From assembly GCA_949358305.1 (NCBI GenBank), contig OX442315.1, positions 20,238,427-20,302,426 on the forward strand: DNA of 64,000 bases, given 5' to 3'. Within the stretch, counting starts at the first letter, position 1; each line of letters opens with the position of its first letter. Below, in pieces: positions 25,593-36,991 of this stretch. The notes below the pieces were generated by a model. That model had not been told where the DNA came from. It did not search any database and saw only the letters and a list, made by a program, of their open reading frames with translations. Position numbers and translations under genes: made by a program. The stretch comes from Strigamia acuminata. Taxonomy: Eukaryota; Arthropoda; Chilopoda; Geophilomorpha; Linotaeniidae.

Positions 25593-27419
25593 ATGACGCA
25601 AGCAATTGTTCTTTTATTGTTGCTACACGCAGCTGAAAGCTTCGATTTGGAGGATAACATAGAATTTGATCCAGGTTTTACACCGCACGTGCACGTTGAC
25701 GTGGCCAAGAGGTCTACAAGTAGTAGGTAAATACACAGCGAGGTCAAGAAGCACCAGCAAGTGCTTAGCTAATATAATAGCACATTTTAATTTGTCTTTA
25801 AAGGTATCTTTTATACGAAGTTAACCCTGGCGAAGGCTTTAATTTACGCCGTGATGTGTATATGCGAGTGGCAAATTTAGTAAAGAAACTGAATAAAAAT
25901 GACGATTGGATATTAGTTTTACCACCATGGGGTCGGATTTATCACTGGAAATCTCCGGATGTTGGATTTCAAATTCAGATTCCGTGGTCATCATTTTTTG
26001 ATTTACAAAGTCTCAGATTACACATCCCGGTTATGGAGTTTACTGATTACCTAAAAGGTATTTTTTGTTTGTTTGTTCATGTAATAATATTTATTACAAT
26101 AAATAATTATAACAATTTTATAATTAGAAATCGGAAGACCGGAAATCGACCAAGTGTATTATTTACAACATTTTGCTGAAGGTTGGAGTGATGATGGATG
26201 GGAAGAAAAAATGGAAATACGACCGTGTATAGATGACCCTTATTACGATATAGATGATGAGAATAATTACAGAAGTTGGTTTTGGGGCTATAGAAATGTA
26301 TATGCAAAGAACTTTACGTGTTTATCTATCCAGGGCCACTCGAGTACACTTATACCTCTCCTCAATAATTCCACTGCCAAGTATTTATTCTAAATTCTAT
26401 TTGGATTTAATCCATAATAATCTGTATATTTGTTTATTATTTCAGATCTATTATGATAGACAGAGCTGAAACGATATTACACGACACGTTTGGCGAGGCT
26501 CAATATTGGAAGGTAAATTTGATATATTAGAGTAATCTTCCATCCGATTTATTAATTTATTACTAGGTTCGGCGTAGTATGAGATTTGCTGAACATTTGC
26601 GGCAATTTGGAGACGAATTCAGAGAGCGATATTTGAATTCAACTGACGAAATGGATAATACAGTTTTAGAAGCTGATTGGAGAAATATGCAAGTAATATT
26701 TCAACAGAAGTACGTCAGAAATAAATATGAAATACATTTTTAAAATGTTATATATTTATTTTTATAGAAGACGCGTGGATCTGCGCTTGGAGGTCCATTT
26801 GTAGCTGCTCATCTTAGACGAGCAGATTTTCTCCGAGGCCACAATGATGAAGTGCCAAGTATTAAATATGCGGCGAAACAAATTTTAAGAATACTTAAAA
26901 AGCTAAATCTAACTACAGTTTTTGTTGCAACTGATTCTTCATTCGAAGGTTACAACGGGCTTTATTTTTATTCTTACTATTCTTACTATTTTTATTCTTT
27001 GTTTAGGTCGAAACTAATTGTGTTTTAAACTTTTAGTATTAAATAAAGTTGAAATCTATTTTATTAATTTGCAGAAGTTGATGAACTGAAAAGTCATCTT
27101 TTGGATTCATTAATAATGTTTACACCTTCTAAAGAAGAGAGGCAGAAATATAAAGATGGAGGAATAGCCATAATTGATCAGTGGATATGTGCTCATGCCA
27201 GGTATTTATTCGGTAATCCACGTGCGATATCATAAATTTATTTATTTTACTGTGCACTATGTTAGGTATTTTATTGGTACTCATGAATCAACATTTACTT
27301 TTCGTATACAAGAAGAAAGAGAGATTCTTGGATTTCATTCGGATGTCACTTTTAACAGATTCTGCCCCGATAAAAAACACAAATGCGAACAGCCTTCCGT
27401 TTGGAAAATTGTATATTAA
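25593..27419 (+). CDS. Pofut2: GDP-fucose protein O-fucosyltransferase 2
   Basis: ER enzyme that adds O-fucose to properly folded thrombospondin type-1 repeats. Exons: 25593-25726, 25804-26057, 26128-26380, 26446-26512, 26567-26692, 26768-26948, 27075-27201, 27266-27419. A hydrophobic signal peptide ([16 protein letters not shown]) opens the protein. Family motifs follow in order: [11 protein letters not shown], containing the conserved Glu taken as catalytic in this family; [26 protein letters not shown] in the GDP-fucose pocket; [16 protein letters not shown]; and a C-terminal Cys pair ending KIVY. Spacing across the exon 5/6 join matches the human protein exactly when the donor at 26693 is used. 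There is no KDEL-type tail, as is usual here. AATAAA at 27442-27447. Identification is firm. Confidence 0.96.
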
Positions 27420-27559
27420 TATTATAAACAACAACTAAAGCAATAAATTCAATTTGTATTTTTGTTTATATTTTGTAAGAAATATTCGCTAACTACAGCG
27501 CTTTAGATTGGAGTAATATCGATTTTTGTCGCCAGTTGCTGGGCTGGGTCACGAGTCGA

Positions 27560-27567
27560 TGACGTCA
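27560..27567. promoter_or_regulatory. palindromic CRE in CHMP5 promoter
   Basis: TGACGTCA lies about 70 bases before the CHMP5 start codon, in the 219-base gap between POFUT2 and CHMP5. It is a perfect CREB/ATF consensus; function is inferred from position. Confidence 0.4.
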
Positions 27568-27638
27568 TTCTTTTCGCGACGAATAAAGCTAAAACATTGC
27601 CATCATCTCAACTGAAACTATCGCTTATAATTGCTAAA

Positions 27639-28609
27639 ATGAACAGGTTGTTTGGACGCGCAAAACCGAAGGAACCGGAGCCTAGCATCACCGACTGTAT
27701 CGCAAATGTAAATTCAGTTAAACTGGTATAAATTGTGGTATTAATTCGTTATTTTCTAGGTTGACACTCGGGGCGAAAGTATCGACAAGAAAATTAATCG
27801 ACTTGATCTTGAATTAAAGAAGCATAAGGACCAACTTAAAAAAATGAGAGAAGGACCAGGAAAAGTAACATTTTTTGATGATGAAAACTGGAACGAATCT
27901 TTATTAACTGTAATTCCAGAATGCGGTTAAGCAAAAAGCAATGCGAGTGTTGAAACAGAAGAAAATGTACGAGCAACAGCGTGACAATCTAGCGCAGCAA
28001 TCATTTAACATGGAGCAAGCAAATTTTGCTACTCAAACGTTGAAAGATACGAAAACGACCGTAAATGCCATGAAAATGGGTGTCAAGGAAATGAAGAGAG
28101 AATATAAGAAGATCAATCTTGACGATATTGAAGTACGAAATGACGTTTTAAATAACAATGTATTTGTTACGATATTTTTGCTATTATTCTTTAGGATATG
28201 CAAGATCAACTGGAGGATATGTTGGAACAGGCCAATGAAGTGCAAGAAACATTGGGCCGGAGTTACGGCACTCCAGATGTGGATGAAGACGAGCTTGAAG
28301 CTGGTAAAATAACAAATTTATTTTCAAACAAACTGATATTGTGGTATTAATTGAATTGTTTACAGAATTGGAGGCGCTTGGGGATGAAATTGCATTGGAT
28401 GAAGACACGAGTTATTTAGATGATGCAATGACGACGCCTATCCCACCTACAAAAGAACCAGGTGCTGACAGTGTAACAAACAAGGTAATTTTACTAATTT
28501 ATTATTAGAAACGCGTTTGTGGTTTAATAACATGGTTTGGTTTGTTTTGTTCTTTCAGGACGGTGTTTTGGTGGATGAGTTTGGCCTACCCCAAATTCCT
28601 GCTACATGA
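27639..28609 (+). CDS. Chmp5: charged multivesicular body protein 5 (ESCRT-III)
   Basis: A Snf7-family ESCRT-III accessory subunit that binds LIP5/VTA1 and controls VPS4 during multivesicular body sorting. Exons: 27639-27707, 27760-27864, 27920-28132, 28195-28303, 28366-28484, 28559-28609, giving 221 residues (human 219). The start [16 protein letters not shown] is the conserved CHMP5 N-terminus. The middle shows the basic helix ([20 protein letters not shown]) and the SFNMEQAN block. The acidic C-terminal third ends [10 protein letters not shown], the family's hallmark tail. AATAAA at 28821-28826. It converges with the GT49 gene on the other strand. Confidence 0.97.
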
Positions 28610-28912
28610 GATAGTTTTACACATTTAACATCCGTTGTGAGGTGTGCCATGTCAAATTTTTCATAATGTGTGTACAGACGATCAGAATCATATTTGCTTT
28701 ATTGAAGCTTTATTCTTGTTAATCGGAAATTTATAGTAAACCATATATTTCAGTTGTTTATGCTTAATTATTTCCCAGATTGCTGCACAAACCAATCTTG
28801 TATTTCCACATTAAATGTGAAATAAACTCAAAACGAGTAGAACGATTTTCTAAACGTTTTCGTGGGTTCTAAATAAATAGATAAAAACGTTAGTAATTCT
28901 CGAAAAATAATA

Positions 28913-31277
28913 TTAATTACTATTAATGAATACTTGTAAGAAAGAAACGCTTTGTTTAGTGGCTCGATGAGGAGTATGAGTTATCCATAAATCATGAAGA
29001 ACTTTAAACTGATATCTAAGACGTGTAAGTATATTAATTAATCTTATATGAAAAATTTCTCAGTCTTTTTACTTCATCGCAAATAATTCGGTCGTGTGAG
29101 AAACTTTATTCATTCCATATCCAATGAAGGACTCGCTGTATAGGGGCATGTGTTGCGATTTTCTACACGTAAAATTTAATTGTGATTATTTTTAATTTTA
29201 TTTTAAATTATAGGAAATACCGTACTTAATAATAATGTAGGGTTCATATTTGTCATCAAATATTGTAACTGGATATGGATACTCCGCACGATACCACTGC
29301 CAATAGTCTGTAAGGCGATGCGAGTTTGGAGATTCTACGAAGCTTTCGGTTTATTAAGGAAAGTAATATCTAAAACTTGGATGTTTTATTATACGAATAA
29401 TTTTAGTTATTAGGATATGAAATGGTTGAATATTTGAATTTTCCGCTAGAACTTGTTCAACGAGTTCCTCTTTGGTTTTTGCTGGTAAATCTTCGCTCTA
29501 AAACAGACAACCATAAATTTAAAAAAAAATTATTTAGACTTAGAAACAAATTTCTACTAACACTGGGCGATTCTAAATATTCAAACGCAGGTACAATCCA
29601 CACAGTTTTATCAGCAATTTGTCTGTCAGCCCGAATAACCATATCAAATTTGAGTTGAAAATCCGGAGCAGGAGAAAAGTCAACATCGACAAGAAATATA
29701 TAAGCAGTACTTGCTCTCCTATTAGAATATTGACGCGAGTAATCGATGTAACGCATTGCAAAAGCTATTTAATACTTACTTGATAGCCAAATTACGTAAA
29801 AAATTAATTGGATAATAAGAACTATTTGATTTACTGTACACCAAGGTAACTTGTAATTGCATAGTATCCGGAAGCCGGCTTAATTTTTTTTCAATGTACG
29901 TCCTACATAACAAAATAAGATCAGTATTTAATGAATTAATTATGAATTAAGGGACACACCTTTGCCAATCTCGATTTGCAGCATGAACATCTAAAGGAAT
30001 AAACACAGCGAGGGATACTGGTCCTTTCCAAGAAGCTAGATTGCGTTCGAGCATGCCGAGGCGGTCCATTGACAACTGAGTAACCAAAGTCACTTCATGC
30101 ATATACTAATCGTAATGTAATTGTTAATAATCTCACTCCAAACCATCAAATAGTATTTTTTTTTAAATTTACATTTATTGCTGATTGTCTGCTTATATTG
30201 AGCATTTCAATTTGCACTTGTTGATCCGATTGGCTTTTTCTAAATAATATTTCTGGACAATTATCAATTAAACTGGATTGCATATACCCCTCAGGGACCC
30301 CTTAAAATAAAATTTAATTAGTTTCCTTCTATAGCAAAACTGATAATCGTGTTACCGTTTCTAAAAGTAAGAACTATATCAGTGAATTGCAGATTACCAA
30401 CAAATCCATAACAACACAACATGACAGTAACGCTGGAAATGTAATAACCATTTGGCACATCATAAGCAACAGTTTTATGGTGTAATAGCTGAAGTTTTTC
30501 TGGAAGTTTCAGTCTAAAAATACCAATTAACGTTTTTTAAGTAACGGTAAATTTAAATCAATCGCCGATTCAACATACGTGAGAATTTCAGTCGAACCAT
30601 CGTTCAATTTAACTAAAACTTGACCTCCGTGCAAAGAGTCTGGTGCCTGTAAAACCAAAACTTGTTATGTGGGGTCTTCTAACTTGACCTTTAATTACTT
30701 CTCTTAGCAAATCTTCTGTGGAGATTCGGAAACTGAAATCAAATCCTCGGATCCTCAGACTTTGTTTTAACGGAACCCACTGATAAATTGACCTGACACT
30801 ATCCACACGACAAGTCACTTTAAATACCTGAAAGTATCATTTAATTATTTTCTTTATTTTATCTTTTATTTTAATTTTTACTACTTTGATACAGGTTCCC
30901 CATTCTTCATTGAAACACTCAATATTTTCCGACCATTTTTCATGGGCCATCCACCAGCCTCGCACAGATATTTCATCCGATTTTATGACTTCACTGATTA
31001 ATGCATTTTCTGCTACCCGTTTTGGAATGTAAATAGAATAGAGATCTGATTTCTTTGAAATATCACTAAAAATGAAAAATACCGTATATGTATATTACAG
31101 CATATATTAAATTTGAAATTTAAAAAAAAATAATTTGAACCTGTATAGTAACTCGTTGCTTTGAAGTACCCAGTTTGTGTAAACATATAACACCATCACT
31201 GACAAGAAACAATGTACAAATGTGAAAATGATTGCTAGTTTCAACGACTTTATGGTGAAAAATCGCTGACGACTCAT
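28913..31277 (-). CDS. GT49-family glycosyltransferase, LARGE/B4GAT1-like
   Basis: Predicted type II Golgi enzyme. Exons, 5' to 3' on the minus strand: 31141-31277, 30885-31065, 30689-30827, 30579-30639, 30356-30513, 30173-30300, 29960-30105, 29780-29902, 29562-29718, 29419-29497, 29226-29334, 29073-29162, 28913-29015; 536 residues. A single N-terminal membrane anchor (about residues 14-36) is followed by a ~190-residue stem unlike LARGE. The catalytic Glyco_transf_49 domain then shows SLAVFIPLDVHAANRDW, NLAIKRASTAYIFLVDVDF with a DVD metal-binding motif, PAKTKEELVEQV, DKYEPYIII and ESFIGYGMNKVSH. Known relatives add xylose or glucuronic acid to matriglycan; the acceptor here is unknown. The exon-4 acceptor at 30640 is the only one that keeps frame, making a 49-nt intron. 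One intron (29335-29418) looks U12-type. Confidence 0.85.
29335..29418 (-). other. U12-type AT-AG intron in the GT49 gene
   Basis: On the minus strand the intron begins ATATCCTAAT, matching the U12 donor consensus ATATCCT. It contains TTTCCTTAAT, one base from the U12 branch consensus TTCCTTAAC, about 20 nt before the acceptor GTAG. No GT or GC donor nearby gives a usable frame. Splicing C/AA makes the protein run from IQPF directly into SPNSHRLTDYW, as relatives do. Confidence 0.7.
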
Positions 31278-31617
31278 TTTGCTTTTGGCAAAAGTTCTTA
31301 TCGTTACAAGTTTGATTCAAACTCATCGTGTAAAATCCTACGCATACGAAATTAGAAATGTGGTTACTCTTGCGGCATCATTGGTTGAAATGACGCGTGT
31401 ATACATTCCACCTTTTCTTGTTTTCTTTTAAAAATATGAATTTAAAAACATTTTTAAAATATTTATTCTAAAAATTACATAAAAAAGGAAGAAAATATAA
31501 TTTCTAATAATACTTATTTAGATAACAAAAAGAAAAACAATTTAAATGTTTTGGAAAGTCGTTCCACCTTTTATACTGACCAAGAACCTTGATCTTAACT
31601 GGTGGAACACATGAAAA
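31278..31617. other. upstream region of the GT49 gene
   Basis: No gene seen. It holds the presumed GT49 promoter and 5' UTR (an out-of-frame ATG at 31326-31324 precedes the start codon) and AT-rich DNA. Confidence 0.5.
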
Positions 31618-31845
31618 ACATCAATAATATTGGCATTGAAAACATTGAGCGAGGAAATCGAAGCAGTCTTAGTTTTTTCAAGTGCAAGTCTTATCAGCCA
31701 AAAAATTGACGAAACAAGATGCAAAAATATCAGAATTGGAAATATCTTTGGATGTGAAAAGTTTTTGTTTTCATTTGCATTTGAAGTAAAATTTATTTAA
31801 TTTAAATTACTATGGGTCTTGAAGATATAAATGATAATCACTCGG
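31618..31845 (+). pseudogene. rearranged fragment of NDOR1
   Basis: Three stretches resemble the intact NDOR1 gene just downstream but in shuffled order. 31618-31655 resembles exon 4 near 33070-33120 (ATTGAAAACATTGAG versus ATTGAAAGCATTGAG). 31664-31757 resembles exon 5 (frame SAKKLTKQDAK versus [11 protein letters not shown]). 31757-31845 resembles the end of intron 2 plus the start of exon 3 (GLED versus GLGD of the FMN-binding loop). There is no continuous reading frame, so it is a degraded partial duplicate. Confidence 0.65.
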
Positions 31846-32349
31846 AAGCAGAATGGCTCAGTGATCACCTATTTCCATTAGGACATAGCAGTAAATCATC
31901 ATTTTACCTGTTAGAAATTCCAGTTATTTTCATCCTTGTCTGAATGAGATACTAGGTTTGTGTTTTAAGTGTTTTTGATGTTTTTATTTTTGTAATGATC
32001 AAAATGACTACGTATAAAAATTAAACTGAAAAGTACCAAACATGATTAAATTCGTTCTCTATAAATGCGTAACGCCACCTTTTAGCTTGACCGCTTATCC
32101 ATCGCTTTTACATTTTACCACTAGATGGCGTAATTCTTTAAAGACACTTTAAAATATTTTTATTTCAATTTAATTTAATTATATTTACGTTTGTGTATTT
32201 TTTATTTATGTGTAGGCAATTTTTTTTACCACAATTGCCTTGATTTAAGCACGACCGTGATTTTTGGCATTTTTTCTCACATTGTAGCTTTTAGTGAAAA
32301 CCTTGTTGTGTGGCGTGTTGTGTTGATTCCAATCCCTAAAACATATTCT
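31846..32349. other. NDOR1 upstream region
   Basis: AT-rich spacer with no gene recognised. It contains an exact CTCF-type motif at 32118-32130 and an in-frame but non-conserved upstream extension (from 32191) of the NDOR1 reading frame. Confidence 0.5.
32118..32130 (+). promoter_or_regulatory. CTCF-like motif
   Basis: CCACTAGATGGCG fits the CTCF core CCASYAGRKGGCR at every position. It lies between the divergently transcribed GT49 gene and NDOR1, a place where an insulator would make sense. Confidence 0.4.
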
Positions 32350-35155
32350 ATGAATTACAAAAAGAATACTAAAAACAGATTTATTTTGTTATATGGATCT
32401 CAAACTGGACAAGCACAGGCAATAGCCGAAGAGATCTTCGAACGCGCACCTGACGTCGACTTATGCGCCGATTTGCATTGCCTCAGCTCAGTTGACAAAA
32501 AAGTAAAACCAACATTCGAAATTAAAAACTTAATGACATCACATGATAATTTTTATTACATATTTTCAGTTTAATCTTGAAGATGAATCAGTTGCAGTAT
32601 TTGTGATTTCTACAACGGGACAAGGAGAACCTCCAGATTCGGCAGTGAAATTTTGGAAACGATTAAAGAAAATCACCCTTTCGGACAGACATTTGAGTCA
32701 CCTTAAATACTGTTTATTAGGTAGAAAGTTTTCGTTTGCATTTCAAGTGAAATATATTTAATTAAAATTGTTTAATAGGTCTCGGAGATTCAAATTACGA
32801 TCAGTTCGCAAACTTTGGCAAGACTCTTGATAGGCGATTACAACAGCTTGGTGCAGTGAAATTGACCGAAAGTGGATTCGCTGATGACGCAACAGGGTTA
32901 AATAAAATTGTAATTCATTATTTGTTATTCGAATCTGATAAATTTATGCTAATTTTAGGTTAGATGTTGTAGCTGAACCCTGGATATCAAATCTTTGGCA
33001 ACCGTTGCTCAACTTTTTTAAATGTAAATCTAACGTCGTTTCACAAACTCGTAATCAATCAATTATAACGTTGAGGGATATTGGTAACTGCATTGTTATT
33101 GAAAGCATTGAGATTAGCAATCCGTTGGAGGATACACAAAACGGTGAAATTATGCAGATGGACGAAATTACTTTAGGAAAAACCACTTCATCTCTTAAAG
33201 ATATGAATTTGACTTTACCATCTTTACCAAAAGCATTCATAAAACTAAAGTTTGATGAAGCAAATTTTGAGGTAAAAATCGTAAAATATTTGTACACAAA
33301 TATATACCACATTGTATTTTATGAATGTTTCAATTACAGAGTGATAAATATCCAGCAATTAGCAGAGAATTTCCTTTCGCAGTCTCTGAAGTTAAATATC
33401 CAAGTCTAATCTCAGCCAAAAAATTGACCAACCAAGATGCCAAAAAATCAGTTTTGGAGATAACTTTGGACTTAAATGTAGCTAATTTTACAAAAACAGT
33501 TTTCTCCGATCAACTAATGTGTATTTATTCTATAGAATACTGAATTGTCGTTTCAACCGGGTGACAGTTTTGGAATTCTATGTGAAAACGATGCTGAAGA
33601 AGTGCAATTACTAATTGTCAGGTATTATAAATGCTAAAATAAATGGATTTTATTAACATTAAATTATAAATTATTTTAAAATTAGGTTAGATTTAAACAC
33701 ATCTGCTGATTTGTGTGTAAACATTGGACCAATTGATGATGATTCCAATTCCAAAAAGAAAATTAACCTTCAATCTCATTTGCCATCAGTCTCATCAGTG
33801 CGTCAGCTACTGCTTACATGCTGCGACATTCGAACCGTTCCAAAAAAGGTACGGCAAATTGTACTAAATTGTCTACGTGGGTATTTCTTAATCATTGGTA
33901 TTTAGGCTTTTATTAGACAGTTAGTGGAGTGCACAACGGATGCTCAAGAAAAGCGACGGCTTCAAGAACTCTGCAGTCGGCAAGGTTCTGAGGATTACAA
34001 TAATCTCATCAGAGAGCAAAGTTTATGTTTGCTAGATTTGTTAATGGAATTTAAATCTTGCAAACCATCTATTGAAATGTTATTGGAACATTTATCTCCA
34101 TTACAAGCAAGATGTTATTCCGTTGCAAAGTAACGTTTTTTAAAGATTTAAGTTTTGATTTGATTTTTAAACTATTTGTTTTTATCTCAGCTATTTAAAT
34201 TCTCGTGTGATTCGATGTGTCTTTACTCTAGTAGAAATTGAAAAAATGAAGGGACACTATGCCCAAAGACGGGGTGTCTGTACAAGTTGGTTAGATAAAA
34301 TAAGCAGAAGTATTCAAATCTCACAGCCTAATAATGAAGAAATATCATTGGATGCACAAATGGCCAATCTCGTATTAGCTGATAGCTTAAAGGTTTTAAG
34401 TGAAATGATCTTTCAACACAAAAATACTGATGATGATGATGATATTATTTTCAGATCGGCATATTTAAGCGAAAAAGTACTGGTTTTCATTTGCCGGAAG
34501 ATCCTAAAATTTCAATTATAATGATTTGTGCAGGGGCTGGAATTGCTCCATTTGTTGGCTTTTTAGAGTGCAGGTAAAATGATTTAAAATTGACATTTAA
34601 AATTGATTAACGTTAATTATTTTTTAATGTAGACATGAGCAACGAAAAAAAGGAATCACGAGTAAAAATTGGCTATTCTTCGGATGTCGGGATGAGCTTA
34701 ATGATTTTTTATATAAGTAAGGGTTTCAACAAATATGCAAATAACTTTAATACTTTAATTTAATAAATTCATTATAGAGATGAGATTACACATTACTGCA
34801 GTTCTGGGACTCTGGAAAAGTTTACTTTAGCTCTTTCCCAGTCCGCTACAGAGAAAGCACGTTATGTGCAAGATCGTATTAAAGATGAAGCTGAAGAATT
34901 TGTTTACTGGGTTAATGAAATGAAAGCAATTATTTACGTTTGTGGTGATGTTAAAAATATGATGAAAGATGTGCGCAATCAAATTGAGGAATGTTTCGTT
35001 CGGCAAAAAGGTGAGTTTATCAGAAAAATTAGATTGAAGAGAATTTGGAATAATTGGTTTTAATTGTAATTGTAGGCTTAAGTAAAGAAGCAGCTACGAA
35101 GTTCGTTCAAGAATTACTCGATTCAAAGTTGTACCTACAAGATGTGTGGTTATAA
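32350..35155 (+). CDS. Ndor1: NADPH-dependent diflavin oxidoreductase 1
   Basis: Cytosolic FAD/FMN reductase (yeast Tah18) that passes electrons from NADPH to the Fe-S protein anamorsin (CIAPIN1) in cytosolic iron-sulfur assembly. Exons: 32350-32502, 32570-32720, 32779-32896, 32959-33271, 33340-33477, 33536-33621, 33686-33848, 33906-34129, 34191-34392, 34455-34573, 34633-34716, 34778-35010, 35076-35155; 687 residues (human about 600). The flavodoxin domain shows [19 protein letters not shown] and [10 protein letters not shown]. The FAD domain shows RCYSVAN and GVCTSW. The NADPH domain shows [17 protein letters not shown] and YVCGDVKNM, and the penultimate residue is the usual aromatic Trp (VWL). 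The start at 32350 leaves about 12 residues before GSQTG, as in relatives. AATAAA at 35215-35220. Confidence 0.95.
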
Positions 35156-35239
35156 CCTTCTTTTAAAAGAATTAAATAGAGCGAATTTATATTTTTCTTT
35201 TTATGTACTAAACAAATAAATATTTTATTAAAGTTTGAT

Positions 35240-35266
35240 CACAGATTATATAATATATAATCTGTG
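35240..35266. repeat. 27-bp palindrome after NDOR1
   Basis: Perfect 13-base arms (CACAGATTATATA and its complement) around one central base, 20 bases after the NDOR1 AATAAA. It could be a small hairpin in the 3' end region or a protein site. Confidence 0.7.
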
Positions 35267-35489
35267 GAGTAAACGTGTCGGTAAAATAACATCGCTAGCG
35301 TCATCTAGTGTAAGAATATTGAATTTTTAATCTAATCACATTCGTCCTATTATTTGTGATCTCTCCATTCATAATCGCGTACAAAGGTTTCATCTCTGCA
35401 ACTTCTTTTCAATTAAAAAAAGTCATCAATTGCATAATCAGTTGCGTAATTCAAACTTTTGATTTATTTTATAATATTTACGGTGTGGA

Positions 35490-36190
35490 ATGTATTTTGT
35501 CTTTGTCTACGGTACTTTGAAGAAAGGAGAACCAAATCACGATTTAATATCAAATCCACGTAATGGTTTTGCCAAGTTTCTAGGAACTGCTGAAACTGTC
35601 GATAGTTATCCATTAGTCATTGCGTCCAAATTTAATATTCCTTATCTTTTGAAGCGAGTTGGTCAAGGATATGTAAGTTAGATAAAATTTAAATTATTTA
35701 TACTGTATGAAATTTATATACCGCGCGCATAAAAATAAATTTTATTTTTATTTTAGAATGTGCACGGTGAAGTTTACCACGTGGATGACGCTATGTTGGC
35801 AGCTTTGGATGAACTCGAAGGTCATCCCAAATACTATAAACGTGAAGAGATAGAAATAACGCGAGACAAAGAGATGATGCATTGCTGGACCTATTTCCTG
35901 ACCCAGTATAAACAATTTATGCTTCAACTGCCATTCCTTCAAGATTACTCCTCAAATGGGCCTCACAATCTCCCATATGTACGAAGGTATGAACGAATAG
36001 AGGGGTCTAATTCACAGGCGGAAGTAAAAGACACGTAAAATCAAAACAGTCTTTTGGTGTTTTTTAAAAAATAAAAATAAATTAAAAGTTGTACGCAATA
36101 TTAAAAAAGCAAAATCCATTCGCTTCAAACTTAAATTTTATTTTTATTATTTATTTCAGTGACGATCTTGAGGATCCAAATGACATTTAG
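35490..36190 (+). CDS. Ggact: gamma-glutamylaminecyclotransferase-like (AIG2/GGACT family)
   Basis: Predicted cytosolic enzyme releasing 5-oxoproline and a free amine from gamma-glutamylamines, such as transglutaminase crosslink remnants. Exons 35490-35672, 35757-35986 and 36160-36190 give 147 residues, the usual family size. The N-terminus FVFVYGTLKKGEPNH is the substrate-binding signature. DELEGHPKYYKR carries the acid residue taken as catalytic, and YSSNGPHNLPYVRR matches the conserved C-terminal loop. If the second intron is kept, the frame runs on to 36038 and gives a 154-residue form with a different tail. AATAAA at 36227-36232. Confidence 0.92.
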
Positions 36191-36232
36191 TGTCCATTAT
36201 AATTCGTTAATTAATAATTTGATCAAAATAAA

Positions 36233-36991
36233 CTGTATTTGGCATGCGATAGAAAGCACGTCAATAAATTAAAAGCCCCAAACCAACTTCCCACAAATCA
36301 ATTAACTCAACTATTACGTATTAAATTAAAAATATGCACGATTACAATTGTTGCAAATCAACAAACTCTCAGGCTAAGCCAATATTTCCCACATGAAAAA
36401 ATATTGAAAGCGCTCTTGTATCTGAACAAAATTGTTATAAAAACAGATTTACTAAAACAAAAATTTTCGCGTGTCCTGTCGTTACATTTGGCACTAAATG
36501 TGCTATTGTATTGTTCACTATAGATTTACAAAACGCTAAACATGCGCTTTTTGGTTAAAATTAAAAATCTGCTTTCATGAATTATTTCGGTTAAATAAAA
36601 ATAATTTTCTTTTGAAGTTAGCTTCAACCCAATTGTGAAATTACATCATTCATGTAGGCAAAATTTATCACAGAATAGTTTTAACAATTCTTGCATTTTG
36701 TTTATAATTTAATTATGAGTAATGTTAAGCAAAAAAACCAAATATCTCTTATCAATTACGGTCTACAGACAATAAAATCAACTCACAAATTACAAAACAC
36801 TTACCAGAAAGCTACAAATATTGTTAAAGAATATTCTTTTTTCATAATGAAATGAAAAAAAAGTCAGTTTTAATCATTTTACAAAATTAACCTTTTTTTA
36901 ATGTTAAATCACCAAATGTAGAAACGACGAAAAATATATTTGTTGATTTCGTTACTGTTCTTATAAAAAGCATTCGTTATATCTAATTTTT
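36233..36991. other. convergent intergenic region GGACT-CDV3
   Basis: AT-rich 3' flank of two convergent genes. A 94-codon open frame at 36239-36523 has no signal of a real protein. Nothing else seen. Confidence 0.6.

Noticed and set aside
29719-29779. Possible continuation of the GT49 exon through a 13-base gap at 29767-29779
   Set aside because: A 13-base intron is impossible; the 61-base intron to 29719 gives NLAIKRASTAYIFLVDVDF, which fits the family.
31278-31326. Upstream ATG of the GT49 gene at 31326
   Set aside because: It is out of frame with the membrane anchor and catalytic exons; at most an upstream ORF.
32191-32349. 53-residue N-terminal extension of NDOR1
   Set aside because: In frame but Phe/Ile/Val-rich and absent from the family; the start at 32350 places GSQTG at the usual distance.
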